Shown: positions 11,201-21,946, counted from the first letter of the stretch. The stretch is 64,000 nt of DNA from Liolophura sinensis (GCF_032854445.1 NC_088303.1:32839265-32903264), one strand, 5' to 3'. Made by a program: numbers and translations. The notes: generated from the sequence alone by a model not told the origin.

Positions 11201-13499
11201 ATGAGGCAGTAAGTGGTGGGCGTCTGGAAAGGTAACACAGTGATGAATGATGAGACAGTAAGTGGCGGGCGTCTGGAAAGGTAACACAGTGATGTATGAT
11301 GAGGCAGTAAGTGGCGGGCGTCTGGAAAGGTAACACAGTGATGTATGATGAGGCAGTAAGTGGTGGGCGTCTGGAAAGGTAACACAGTGATGAATGATGA
11401 GGCAGTAAGTGGCGGGCGTCTGGAAAGATAACACAGTGATGTATGATGAGGCAGTAAGTGGCGGGCGTCTGGAAAGGTAACACAGTGATGTATGATGAGG
11501 CAGTAAGTGGTGGGCGTCTGGAAAGGTAACACAGTGATGAATGATGAGGCAGTAAGTGGTGAGCCTCTGTGAAGTAACAGAGATGTGTGAGGAGACAGCG
11601 AGTGGTGAGCGCCTTGAGAGATGTCACAGAGATGTGTAAGGTGAAAACAGATGGTGAGCTTCTAGGGAGATAACACAGAGATGTGTGAGGAGAAAGCAAG
11701 TTGTGAGCGCCTAGAGAGATAAAAAAAAAACATGCGTGACATGAGAGCAAGCGGTGAGCGTCTGGAGAGATAGCAAACAGATACATGAGGATACAGTAAG
11801 TGGCGAGTCTGAAGAGAAGTATGATCAGACAGCAAATGGCGAGTGATAGGAGAGATAACACAGAGATGTGTGAGGAGGCAGCAAGTGGCGAGCGTCTGCA
11901 GAGATAACATAAAGATGTACAAGGATACAGCAGACGGATGCGATATGTATTATTCAAAATAAAAAGCGGAGGGTATTTTATATAGATGAGGAATAGCTTT
12001 GTCAATATTGAATATGTTCAGTTAGATGTACAGTTCAAGAATATCTTCTGAGAAAGCAAACGATATACGGAAAAGCTTTAATCTTAATTTAATCTTTCAA
12101 ATATACGTAAACAGACTGAGAAGGTGAAATGGAAATTTTAACAGAAATGTACCTGGATCTGATTCACGAACATTTCATGCGTTACACCTGTAGGGTTTAA
12201 CGCGTCTTAAACACATTAACTGTATCATTTATTCTGCATGGCATTTGCACTATTCCTTGTTCTGCTAGGGGGCGCCTAACGTTGCTTGTTTTAAGCATAT
12301 ACATAATCAGTCGGAATGAAAACCTGACTGGGGTAAATTGGCAGAAGACCGTAAATCACCGGTAACGTGTGACCATTTGTAAAATATTATGTCATCACTG
12401 CTCTGGTTTTACCCTCTAGTCATTCGTGTTGTGACACTCTGTCTTATGCCTTGTGGCTTCTTTTAACAGTCAGTCTAGTTCATAATTATTCCTTCTCTAT
12501 CGTAAGCTATCTAAGTGATAAACCACTATATTTGACTCGGCAGATGACGAAACGAAAGCGAGCAGGGATGAACCCGATCTGTGCTAAGCAGATATTACTG
12601 GGTCAAGTTTGCTTGTAATGTGTGTAAGCACAATGCTCCGCTCGTTCTCCAGGCCAGGACAGTGGTCTCAGACTGTCAATATGTCAAACAAATATTGCCT
12701 GTGGACACATCAACAGGTGGATCAGGGGGACCAGTGAGTCAGTGAGTGAGGTGAATCTCACCTGTAGGACACTTTAGCCAGTGAATTAGAGTGACCAGTG
12801 AGTCTGTGCGTGACGCTAATATCACCTGCGAGACACTTTAGCCAGTGGATCATTGCGATTAATGAGTCAGTGTGTGACGCTAATCTCACCTGTGAGACAC
12901 TTTAGCCAGTGGATCTTTGCGATCGATGAGTCAGTGTTTGACGCTAATCTCACCTGTGGGACACTATCGCCAGCGAATCAGAGTGACCAGTGAGTCACTG
13001 CGTGACGTTAATCTCACCTGTGGGACACTTTAGCCATTGAATCAGAGTGACCAGTGAGTCTGTGTGTGAGGCTTACCTCATCTTTGGGACACTTTAGCCA
13101 GTGAATCAGAGTGTGACCAGTGAGTCTGTGGGTGAGGTTCATCTCACCTGTAGGACACTTTAACCAGTGGATCATTGCGATCAGTGAGTCAGTGCGTGAC
13201 GTTAATCTCAACTGTGGGACACTTTAGCCAGTGAATCAGAGTGACCAGTGAGTCTGTGCGTGACGTTAATCTCACCTGTAGGACACTTTATCCAGTGAAT
13301 CAGAGTGACCAGTGAGTTAGTGCGTGACGTTAATCTCACCTGTGGGACACTTCAGCCACTTTTTCTGTTGAAGAATCCACTCGCGGAAACTCCTCATGGC
13401 TGCGAGTCTCTCCTTGGCGGTTTCATTCAGTTCACGTTTAGCCTGTTCTTCTCTCTCCACGTCCAGACTACATATGTAACTCTCTAGATCATCAGACAT
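5296..13499 (-). CDS. CRAL-TRIO domain lipid-transfer protein (alpha-TTP/clavesin-like), gene A, 320 aa
   Basis: Seven exons read by eye: 13499-13340, 10096-9937, 7905-7844, 7485-7286, 6866-6756, 5934-5811 and 5441-5296, all with GT-AG ends and intron phases 1,2,1,0,0,1. They total 963 nt, with ATG at 13499 and TAG at 5298-5296. The start is set by alignment with genes B and C: MSDDLESYICSLD against [12 protein letters not shown]. Residues about 1-75 form the helical CRAL-TRIO N region (DARHLLMFLRNKKFVQ). Residues about 108-272 form the lipid-binding domain, ending RFRFHGKSLSTVYEHIDKHL. Family knowledge: such proteins bind a hydrophobic ligand and shuttle it between membranes; the ligand here is unknown. 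It is clearly more diverged than B and C (for example LFILLPGYDSQGHR against [13 protein letters not shown]). Intron 1 carries a splice-site minisatellite at each end. An upstream in-frame ATG at 13509-13511 would add four residues and is less likely. Confidence 0.9.
6439..6495 (-). mobile_element. SINE family 1 fragment (3' tail)
   Basis: Only the (aaat)n tail and the 'cttgagtacggcgtagaact' end remain, within intron 5 of gene A. Confidence 0.7.
6500..6670 (+). repeat. dispersed repeat family 5, reference copy
   Basis: Core 'gacgacagtgtgatagatag', then 'gggtgaaatacggcctcttg', then 'taagcaaaattagg'. Related copies lie at 23975-24065 and 49725-49990 (same orientation) and at 12235-12470, 37375-37610 and 58280-58560 (opposite orientation). 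No coding capacity and no tRNA-like head; class unknown. This copy is in intron 5 of gene A. Confidence 0.6.
8265..8430 (-). mobile_element. SINE family 1, internally deleted
   Basis: The tail end joins directly to the 'ggaggaaactgggctgagcc' body. The segment with 'cttgagtacggcg' is missing. Lies in intron 2 of gene A. Confidence 0.75.
9598..9925. repeat. about 23-bp minisatellite in gene A intron 2
   Basis: A degenerate tandem array of units like 'aaatctgacatatctgtaag'. It begins about 10-40 bp inside intron 2, so exon 2 of gene A is flanked by tandem arrays on both sides. Unlike the 49-bp array on the other side, I see no exon sequence in the unit. Confidence 0.85.
10097..11570 (-). repeat. 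49-bp minisatellite carrying the gene A exon 2 splice acceptor
   Basis: Read on the transcribed (minus) strand, each 49-bp unit contains 'TGTTACCTTTCCAG' followed by 'ACGCCCGCCACTT', the intron 1 acceptor plus the first 13-17 bases of exon 2. The period is exact: the 'gcgtctgg' motif falls at 10093 (the real junction) and every 49 bp up to 11514, giving 29 intronic copies with no indel. All but one keep the AG; the exception reads 'cgtcagg' near 10242. Peptides in the transcribed frames repeat PDARHLL, the start of exon 2. All three frames of this strand are open through the array. Confidence 0.95.
11571..11935 (-). repeat. degenerate distal part of the 49-bp array
   Basis: About eight diverged copies of the same unit with indels. 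One near 11880-11905 still reads CTCTGCAG then ACGCTCGCCACTTGCTG on the minus strand, so it also carries the acceptor and about 17 exon bases. Decay increases away from the exon. Confidence 0.8.
12235..12470 (-). repeat. dispersed repeat family 5 copy
   Basis: 'ctgctagggggcgcctaacg', 'aaatcaccggtaacgtgtga' and 'catcactgctctggttttac' match the copies at 37375 and 58280. Lies within intron 1 of gene A, between the two splice-site arrays. Confidence 0.55.
12715..13339 (-). repeat. 64-bp minisatellite carrying the gene A exon 1 splice donor
   Basis: On the transcribed strand each unit contains TGGCTAAAGTGTCCCACAG followed by GTGAGATTA. This is the last 19 bases of exon 1 (WLKCPTG) plus the intron 1 donor. 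Nine full units run from the boundary at 12761/12762 to the true junction at 13339/13340, a distance of 578 bp (nine 64-bp units plus one 2-bp insertion). Seven of the nine keep the GT; the other two read AT and TT at the donor. Translated frames repeat WLKCPTGE. Use of an intronic copy would add an early in-frame stop: the exon 1 frame reads GEINVTH and then stops. Confidence 0.95.
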
Positions 13500-13542
13500 T
13501 GTTGTGAACAAAATCTCGCTGAGACTGAGGAATTAAAAGAGA

Positions 13543-13622
13543 GTGAGATGACCTATCGAAGGCAAGTAAGCTGCAACATCCGAACCATTATACTGATACG
13601 GGGTCAACCAGTTTTTACACTG
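13543..13622 (-). mobile_element. SINE family 3 fragment
   Basis: 'cgaaggcaagtaagctgc' and 'ccattatactgatacggg' are reverse complements of the family 3 body. It lies just upstream of the gene A start codon, in its 5' UTR or promoter region. Confidence 0.7.
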
Positions 13623-16281
13623 TCACATCGCACAAGATGGCGATCATCATGTAATAAAACTTATTCTATCAGTAAGCCGGTGCATGGACAATAACAATCA
13701 ATGTCTTAAACACTTTTTATGTATCGAAAACAACACAAAGTTGTTTATTCAACTTATATTCCCAAACTGGGTAAAATGAGACGCAAACGTATAATGAGGT
13801 GTATAGAAATTATACTCTGTAATGGCTGACATGAACAGTAACTTCGAGTTATCAAATTACATCTTATTCAGATACTCAGGTACAGTTCAGATGTTTAAAT
13901 TAGCTTTTAACCCATATGATGTTGTCTTGTAATAACAGATGAAACTTACTGTTTGCGTGATTTACCGGGTCTATTGGTCGTGCCTGTCCGCAGTTTAAAA
14001 CGTACACGATATACGAGTGTACAAACTGAATATTATGCGCAGGTAATTCACACCCAGGCACTGCGTGCAGGTATGTTCTGAGAAAACCAAGAGGCTGCTG
14101 GCTTAGGATAAACGTGTATGGTCAGAATTACAGAATTATAAGCAGATTTTGTTGGCGTTATCAAGCACATATATCTGGGCCCTCAAGGCTGTGTGAACAG
14201 CATATATGCAGTAGAGCATGTCATTCATAGGGCAAGAAAAAATATCAACAGATTACCGGGTACTATTTTTGTGGAGCTGACGAAGCAAATAATTACAAAT
14301 AAGAAAAATAAATTGGTTTCCCATACAGTCGTAGCGTATATTTCAAATCAGCGCAAAACAACAATCAAGAAAAGTAGAATATGATGTGGGGTGTTAAAAA
14401 AAGATGAGATGATAACAAACAGACGTACCATTGAATCAGAGGGTTAGCTGTGATAGTCTATAAAAAGATAGTCAAATAAAGATCTATATTTTGACTGATG
14501 AAGAGCGAGTTCATGTGTCATCTAGAGAATTGCCCGCGGGAACGCCGTTTTATTTCATGCACATGATTGTTGAGAGTAAACACTGTACGTGTGTGTAGAC
14601 ACTAGACAGTCCTCGGCGTGATGTATAGGCCAGGCGCTAACAAGACCAACGTTATGACATTTATAAGTAATCAGTGTTAATTCACTGATAAACGGAACTT
14701 AACAGCTTCCTTGCCCAGCATTGTTGCTGTTGTTATTATTATTATTTCATATGTCCTATGAACCTGATTGCCATTTTATAATTGTAACATGCGAAAGTTA
14801 GCAATGGCTGCGACAGTCTGCAAAAGTCGATGTTTTACAGTCAAGCCCTGCTGAAGACGGTGTACGTACCATATGGGAAGATATTTAAAATTCAAATAGA
14901 ATGTAATGTAATACATAACTATTCTACTTTATTCCCTGGAAAATATATATCGTATAAGAAAAGACCTACTGAGATATCAGAGTGTACTGTCTATGAATTG
15001 TTCAAGCATGACGTATTGAACATTGTGATGCTGAACCGATCATGCGTTCTTATTGACACTCGTAATTATCTGACATCAAATCACTACATGTAGGTACCAT
15101 TGTTCTCATATGGATGACATTTCTTCCTCTCTTGAACGATGCTTTGTAGAGCGCAATTGGGTTGGGTTTCTTTTCTCTCGCCGTTGCGTCTTTGAAGAAG
15201 TATTGTTAAGGGGGTTTACTGATGAAATATTAATTCCCTGTAAGACGATTCGAATTAATACTGATTCTTGAGATCTATATGTCTCTTATATCCGACGTAT
15301 ATACCTGAATCCGCATTTGATGTAGCATTTTAATACAAGTGTAGTTGGTATAATCACGGCAGATAAATAGTAGTATTGCGGCAATGCAGATCCGCTAACT
15401 GACTGCGGACGTTATTGCTGTGAAGCACGTCGATAGCGCTGCAGCCACGCCCTGTGGGGAATCACGAAAAGCGGATAGAGGCTGTCACTGCCACTGCTGC
15501 ACACGTGGATACCTAGGCCTTTGTGAGAACTCATATCGACAAACATAACGGGTCATTTCCACAGGTAAGACTCACACCACATATAGCTGCTACCTCTTCA
15601 AAGATCGTGTCATATTGGTCAGTTAAACATGTGAAGCGTTACATATTACTGCTGAATGCCAGATAATGTGACTTCGAATCACGGTGTGAAAGGCACAGTC
15701 CACTGAATGGATTTGCGATTTTTGCTGTTGGAAATGCATGTGCATGTGATTGTAGTAGTCTTCCTTAACAAGTCGACATTTCTGCTTAAGCACCTAAACT
15801 AATTCGGGTCTGTGCTACATGGCCAAGACGGTATCGTATTTTCTCGTTCATTCCAAAGAACAAATGTCAGTTCGGCTTGTATCCGAGTCGCCATTACACC
15901 AGAAACTAAACCTCATTAGTATATGTCACATTTTACGAACTACAACAGTACGTAATAATGTTTTATTTTTCATCTTTGTTACATTGATTCCTTTGTATTC
16001 GTTGAGAAGTAAAAAAAAATTACGACCGTATTCAGACCTTTTGTTGGTTTCATACAGGCTATGAGAATTAAATACTTTCTTTAAATCATAAAAGATTTTA
16101 CGCTACGATCATTTTAAAGAAATGAACGGTAATTGAGCTACACCGTAAATTAATATATTTTCAAAGTAAGGTCCAAATGACGTGAATATGGGCGACATGG
16201 GTGATTAGTTCTCGAAGGATTTTACGCAACATTTTCCAGAAGTGCAGTGTAATTGAGTTATAACATCAGCTTTATATTCAG
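13623..16281. other. unassigned intergenic DNA
   Basis: Upstream region of gene A. I see no exon-like segment with paired splice signals and no repeat family shared with the rest of the window. Confidence 0.35.
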
Positions 16282-16620
16282 TCATATGACGAAGAGTAGT
16301 CATTAGGTGTATGCTCATACACTGTGTGTTCTTGTGACAGGGCGAGTCCACGCTGCCAATGTGCTGCCGCCACTGAAGTATCATGTCAAAGACACCAGAC
16401 ACAGCATGATACTTCAGTGACCCCACCAAGTCACATTAAACTGGCACCGGGTCAACCAGTTCTGTTTCCTTGCTCCAGCCTCTCAATGTTTAGAGCCAAG
16501 CAAGGCAGCAACAAGCACCATTTTTAAAGTATTTGTATGGCCCGACCTAGGTTTGATCGAAGCACTTTGACAGCTAGGCCTTGAAGTCGGATGCTCTAAC
16601 TATTAGTCTACCAAGTGGGG
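16282..16620 (-). mobile_element. SINE family 2, with internal inverted duplication
   Basis: Nearly full length, with head at the right ('gctctaactattagtctacc'). Unlike other copies it contains 'cactgaagtatcatg' (about 16371-16385) and its reverse complement 'catgatacttcagtg' (about 16405-16419), which could form a 15-bp stem with a 19-base loop. Confidence 0.8.
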
Positions 16621-17280
16621 AAATGCGAATGTGCAGGCAGATAATTAGAACTGTAGAAAAGCTAGGGAAATTTTATTTGATATTGCTTCCATCATGTCGT
16701 AGCTGAGACATCAACTCTAGTGTAGGCGATTTCTCCTTGTTGTAAATGGAGGGAGTAATTGCCTATAATTATTGTTGGACATCAACCAGGGTGGCCGTCT
16801 TGTCCGTCCGGCCTGTGCGCACGCCAAGAGCTGTCCCCGCAGGTCGTTGTTGAATTGCTGGAAGATGAACGCAACGATCCGGAATATCCGTATAAAGGAC
16901 ACCTCTGACGGGAAAGGTTACATCTACACACGTAAGTTGACTGCCCTTATTAATAAGTTGTTATTTTGTGACGAATTTTATTTCCAGCTGTGACAAAGAA
17001 CTGTGTATGCCTCTTTCTTTGTTCTCGACTTATCTTTGGGTGGGTCAATCAGGTTGTTGAAACGCTGTGTCTTAACATGGGCCATACACTTAATGACTGG
17101 TCTGAGTGACCGACCAATACTGCATGGAGTTTTTTCACATTCAGCTGCTGTGAATTTGAGCTTTGAGCCTTGTACTAATATTTCTCAGTAAATATCGGTA
17201 AACATGATGTATTTAGTTATGACATGAAGTTTTGGGCCATTATGCCCTCTAAAACTGATCTACATAAGGTTATCTTTCCT
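16621..17280. other. unassigned DNA
   Basis: Nothing recognised. Confidence 0.3.
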
Positions 17281-17452
17281 AGATTATTTATTTATTTAAA
17301 TGTTTATATTTTATTGGTTTATTTGATGTTTTACACCGTACTCGAAAAGATTTCACTTAGCATTATGGTAGGGGGAAGCCCTGGGATAATGACCATCCAC
17401 AGGTTAGTGCCAGACCTCTTCACTTACGATCGGAGAGGAAGTCAGCATACAA
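17281..17452 (-). mobile_element. SINE family 1, degenerate
   Basis: 'gatgttttacaccgtactcg', 'cattatggtagggggaagcc' and 'cgatcggagaggaagtcagc' match the body. The head is missing. Confidence 0.7.
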
Positions 17453-19124
17453 GATGTTATTTGTCATTTTCAGGATAAGTCACGTCGGAGTATCTATGCT
17501 TTTGCATTACGCAAAACATACAAATTTGTACCAAATACATAATCTGTTTTGCCATCACTATGAAAACACAACATTTTGTCAGTATAGCTGATTATTTGTC
17601 TGTCGTAGTGCAAATGAGGTTGAATCCTCAAAACCAGAATCCTCGAAGCGTCATTGCATATTTCACACTTATGCTCCTTTTTCTTCTGGACCGACGATCC
17701 AAGGTCCCAAGGCTGTATGTTGATTCCGTTTTGAAAAATTCCATCCGTTTGTTCCAAGGAGGTTTACGTTTAGTTCTGTGAAAAATAGATTGGTGAGATT
17801 GTCTGTGTTTCTGTTTGTTAAAAGATCTCCTCGGTTAAGGTCAGAGCTTTATATTGGTAAGATGTCGGCGACTGATGCTGAATCCCTCATCACTAGCCAG
17901 AACAGATGTAACCTTTATTCGATGTATATATGGACTTATATATATATGTCCGGTATGAAAGCACTGTTATTATTACAATTTATTATTATTATTATTAGTG
18001 CAATGGCCGTTGAAAATAATTCATAGCTGCCACACGTGGCCTCTACTTCATGTTCATTTCACCGTTAAAGGGCACCAAGCCCTTTTTGAAGATCTGAGGG
18101 ATTACGTTTTTTTAAAAACCCCTCATGGAAAAGGATTTGCCCGTTGAAAAGATGTTTGATGTCGTCAAAGCATGCCATATTTTCATACATATGTATTAAC
18201 ACTTCAAAACAGCAAGCAAGTATGAAATCGATCGCATAAATTAACGACTGTGAAGAAAATCGAATAGGAGAGAAATGGAGATAATGAAGGGCAGACGTAC
18301 AGGCAAGGATTCCCTTGTTGTTAAGATGCGGAATATTTTTGCTTCCATTCAATCACACCTTTGTCACTTGGTGCTTTGCTTGTCGATTTGCGTTCTGCAT
18401 TGTCCACGTATTGCTTGTGCTGTGCGAGACTTTACTTATCTCGTTTGTGTGGTATTCATACATTACCTCCCTTGTTACATTAAGTACCAATGGACTGATC
18501 TAACATTGCGTCATTGTGGTGTGCTAGGACAAGGTCCCAGATATAACCTCGAAGCTTGCATTGATTCCAGAGTGTAAAACACTACAGCATATAGCATACA
18601 GAACACAGAGAGCTTACGATATATTATGCCCTTGTACTAATGAACTAATGGTTTAGTGCTTGCTTCCCTTACACGGTTGGTTGCTTTGGAATCTCTCATA
18701 TTGATGTCTCCATTGTAGTATATAAAGCTTTATGCACGGTAGAAAAGCGATATCGTTTTATCCCACTGTATGCTTGACAACCCGTCAACTGTCAGGTTAG
18801 TTTGTTGTTTTGATCTGCTTTCTGTAATCATTCGCCCATTGGCGTTTTCACCATCGACCGCTTGGTGAATCGAAAAGGTCAGGCGGTTATTCTTGGTTTT
18901 ATAACCCCAGCTATGATCTGGAACCAGAGCTACAGTACTGGGATCACAGCCCGGAGCACACCTTTGAGAAATAGAGGCATTTTATCAGGAGATCGCAGTC
19001 ACCTGATAGTATGATTTTTGCTCTTATCCAAGTATAATACGCATAATATAGTAATAATATGGATAGTGCCTTGAGGCCTAGTAACTCATCTCGGCATACG
19101 AAAGTTCTTCCAGCAAATTGGGGA
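17453..19124. other. unassigned intergenic DNA
   Basis: Several short open frames on both strands overlap each other. None has splice, domain or paralogue support. Confidence 0.3.
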
Positions 19125-19243
19125 TAATCGTGGGTTTCCCCCTGGACTCAGCCCGATTTCCTCCTACCATAATGCTAGCCGCCTTCCTATAAGTAAAATA
19201 TTCTTGAGTAGGGTGTGAAAGATCGATAAATAAATAAATAAAT
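19125..19243 (+). mobile_element. SINE family 1, 3' fragment
   Basis: 'aatcgtgggtttccccctgg' through 'cttgagtagggtgtgaaag' and an (aaat)n tail. Confidence 0.75.
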
Positions 19244-19548
19244 CTCGGCATACAAGAGAGCTCAGGACGCTATTGAACTCAACTGCTCGTATGGAGCTGG
19301 TCCAAGTCGATGGGGTCCACGCGACTGGAAGATTCACCGTCATACACTTAAATACTGGAGTACAAGTCGCGTCGCTTTTGCCCATACACGAGCGCGCGCG
19401 ACCGGACGCATCAGCCGAGCTGAGTCTAAGGCTTTTATGTATGCTGATCGTCCAGTGGCGTTGGGACAGGACGTGTTAGTTCGACGGCGGCACTGCGGCC
19501 GTTCACATGGTGTTACACAAAGTTTGTTACATATCACTTGTCTTCAAC

Positions 19549-19806
19549 CGATTTATTTGTTTGGTGTTTTACGTTGTACTCAAGAAAATTTCACTCATAC
19601 GACGGCCGCCAGCTTTATGGTGGGAGGAAGCTATGCAGAACCCCTGTGAAACCGACGACCACCCGCACGTTGCTGGCAGACCTTTCCACGTAGAAGAGGA
19701 GAGGAAGCCAGTTTGAGCTGGATTTCACAGTGAACGCATTGGTGAGAGGCTGCTAAGACATTGCGCTGGGCTAGCATGCTTAGCCCACTAGGCCACGGAG
19801 GGCACC
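19549..19806 (-). mobile_element. SINE family 1, near full length
   Basis: T-rich tail at the left, body 'gacggccgccagctttatgg', head at the right ending 'ggccacggagggcacc'. Confidence 0.85.
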
Positions 19807-19851
19807 ACCGCCATTATGAGGGTGTATGTTTGTTCGTTATTTGCCAGATTA

Positions 19852-20075
19852 GATTTATTTATTTATTTATTTGATTGGTGTTTTACGCCGTACTCAAGAA
19901 TATTTGACTTATACGACGGCGGCCAGCATTATAGTAGGTTGAAACCGGGCAGAGCCCGGTGGAAACCCACGACCATCCGCAGGTTGATGACAGACCTTCC
20001 CATGTACGACCGGAGAGGAAGGCAGCCTGAACTGGACTCACAGTGACCGCATTAGTGAGAGACTCCTGGTTGCCA
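19852..20075 (-). mobile_element. SINE family 1, nearly complete
   Basis: Tail (tttat)n, 'gttttacgccgtactcaaga', 'gacggcggccagcattatag', and part of the head. The copies at 19549 and 19852 lie in the same orientation about 45 bp apart. Confidence 0.85.
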
Positions 20076-20639
20076 GATGAGAGTGGTGTACTCCGGTCAC
20101 TAAGTTTCCCCAACCTGTGATTGTGATCGCCAAGATTTTAACTGAATAAATCAGTCAAAAATCTGCGATAAACTAATAATAGTTGAGGTAGAACTATTTT
20201 ATGTATACTGTGACTTGGTGAGGCGCCATGGCTGGTTCCCTCGGCATGGCGCTTTCAAGTGAAACATGCTGGCCTTGACGCCTGCATGACATAGGAAAAC
20301 AGCTTGCGATGGAACACAAATAAAGCTGAACGTTCAAAACAAGTATGTTTAACGAACAAAATGACATTGTCTTAACTGAAATGATGTGATGGCAGGATTT
20401 ATGTGGACTTAAAACAGTATATATGGTACTGTTGGTTGGAAATGATTTGCATTATCCCGATGAAAGACGTGGTCTGTTGTAGAGAGAGTAATTACCACCA
20501 TCTCGCCCCTCATCATTGTGAAGAAGACAAACGGCTGTCTGCTAATCAACTACTCTCAGGGTGAAGCATAAGGTATAGAGAAAACGGAAATCGTCTTGTT
20601 ATTGATGGTGACATATTTCTACTGACGGGGAATTACATA
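20076..20639. other. unassigned DNA
   Basis: Nothing recognised. Confidence 0.3.
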
Positions 20640-20912
20640 TAGCGGAAAGTGTGACACAGCGAATTAAGTTTGACAGTGAAGTGTGATTACATTTTAGGTG
20701 TTCAACAGTGAAAGCGGTATTACATTTTAGGTGTACAACAGCGAAGTGGGTATTACATTTTAGGTGTAAAAGAGTGAAACGGCTATTACATTTGAGAACA
20801 TATTGCAGTGAAGCGGGTGTTGTTTTAGCAGTGGATTGCTGTCGAGTGGGTCTAACACGTGATAGTGTATTGCTGTGTAGTGGGTATTAGATTTGAGTGT
20901 GTAACATTTGAA
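20640..20912. repeat. degenerate minisatellite, about 35-bp unit
   Basis: Units like 'gtattacattttaggtgta' then 'acagtgaagcg', about seven to eight copies. Confidence 0.75.
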
Positions 20913-20924
20913 TAGGGACTTAGA

Positions 20925-21125
20925 TTCCGTAAAAATGGTACTTGTTGCTGCCTCGTTTGGCGCTCAGCACTGAGAGACTAGAGCAAGGAAACAGGATTGG
21001 TTGGCCCGGTATCAGTGTAATGTGACTGGGTGGGATGTCATGTCTGGTGTCTTCGGCATGATACTTTAGTGTTGGCAGCACTTTGCCGGCATGGGCTGAC
21101 ACTGCCACAAGAGACACAGTACATG
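20925..21125 (+). mobile_element. SINE family 2, 5'-truncated
   Basis: 'aatggtacttgttgctgcct', 'gtgactgggtgggatgtcat', 'ggcatgatactttagtgttg'. It abuts, tail to tail, a family 3 copy in the opposite orientation. Confidence 0.75.
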
Positions 21126-21149
21126 TACACACGCCTAACAATTTGTCGA

Positions 21150-21372
21150 TCATATGACGACGAAGGAGCGCTAAGAGTGCATGTAATATGCCTCCTTGTT
21201 GCAGGATGGATTTCCATCGCTCCTTTATCTTATGCTGCTTCACTGAGACAACTTACCGAAGGCAAGTAAGTCGCCCGCCCGAGCCATACTGACACGGGTC
21301 AGTATGTCGTTGCATTTTCCAAGCCAAGCGAGGAAGCTACAACTTCCTCTTTTAACGTCTGAGGAAATGGCT
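21150..21372 (-). mobile_element. SINE family 3, partial
   Basis: 'catatgacgacgaaggagcg', 'gcttcactgagacaacttac', 'caacttcctcttttaacg'. The head is lost. Confidence 0.75.
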
Positions 21373-21946
21373 GTTAGAGTAGAAAGTGTATTATAGTTGA
21401 TTGTACATTACAGTACTGAGAGTGTAGAAGGATATATTATATGTCTGAGTGTTTTAAGTTGAGCTTATGTTACATGTAAGCTTATGCACCGTGATGGTAT
21501 GCTTCCAGTGAAAGCGTCCTACAAGGGAGCACTTGCCTTGCTTGTTATTCAAAGTGTAGTGGAAGGTAAACAATAGTGAAGAACGTTACGTGCAACATAA
21601 GCTATAGATTGCTGTGTCCAAGGGCTATAGTAGTCGCAACAATTGCTGATGCCTTTTGGCACAGAAATGAAAGCAAGTGCTGCTTCCAGCATGCTTTACA
21701 GTGGCCTAGAAAGAATAAAAAAGCTTTTCATTAAGGCTTTGTTTGTAAATTAGTTTTGTGAACGCTTTATCTGGCTAATGATATGTGAGTACACTGTCGC
21801 GTGGCCACTCATGCGGCTACACCTGTTGGGATGACAGATCACACACCGCCGTATGCCAGCGCAGCTCTACCACTCAGGTGCTCGACGTGACAACGAAGCC
21901 ATCTTGGATAAGTCCGTAAATTTGTCTAACAGCCTTCTAGGAGAAG
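21373..21946. other. 5' flank of CA8
   Basis: Region immediately upstream of the CA8 start codon. It should hold the promoter and 5' UTR. I do not see a confident TATA box or initiator. Confidence 0.3.

Noticed and set aside
10097-11570. CRISPR-like direct repeats
   Set aside because: Contiguous units with no unique spacers, in a clearly eukaryotic intron.
9933-12005. 690-codon open frame on the minus strand as a novel repeat protein
   Set aside because: Only its last part is exon 2 of gene A. The rest is the 49-bp array, open in every frame because the unit lacks stops. No independent start or splice context.
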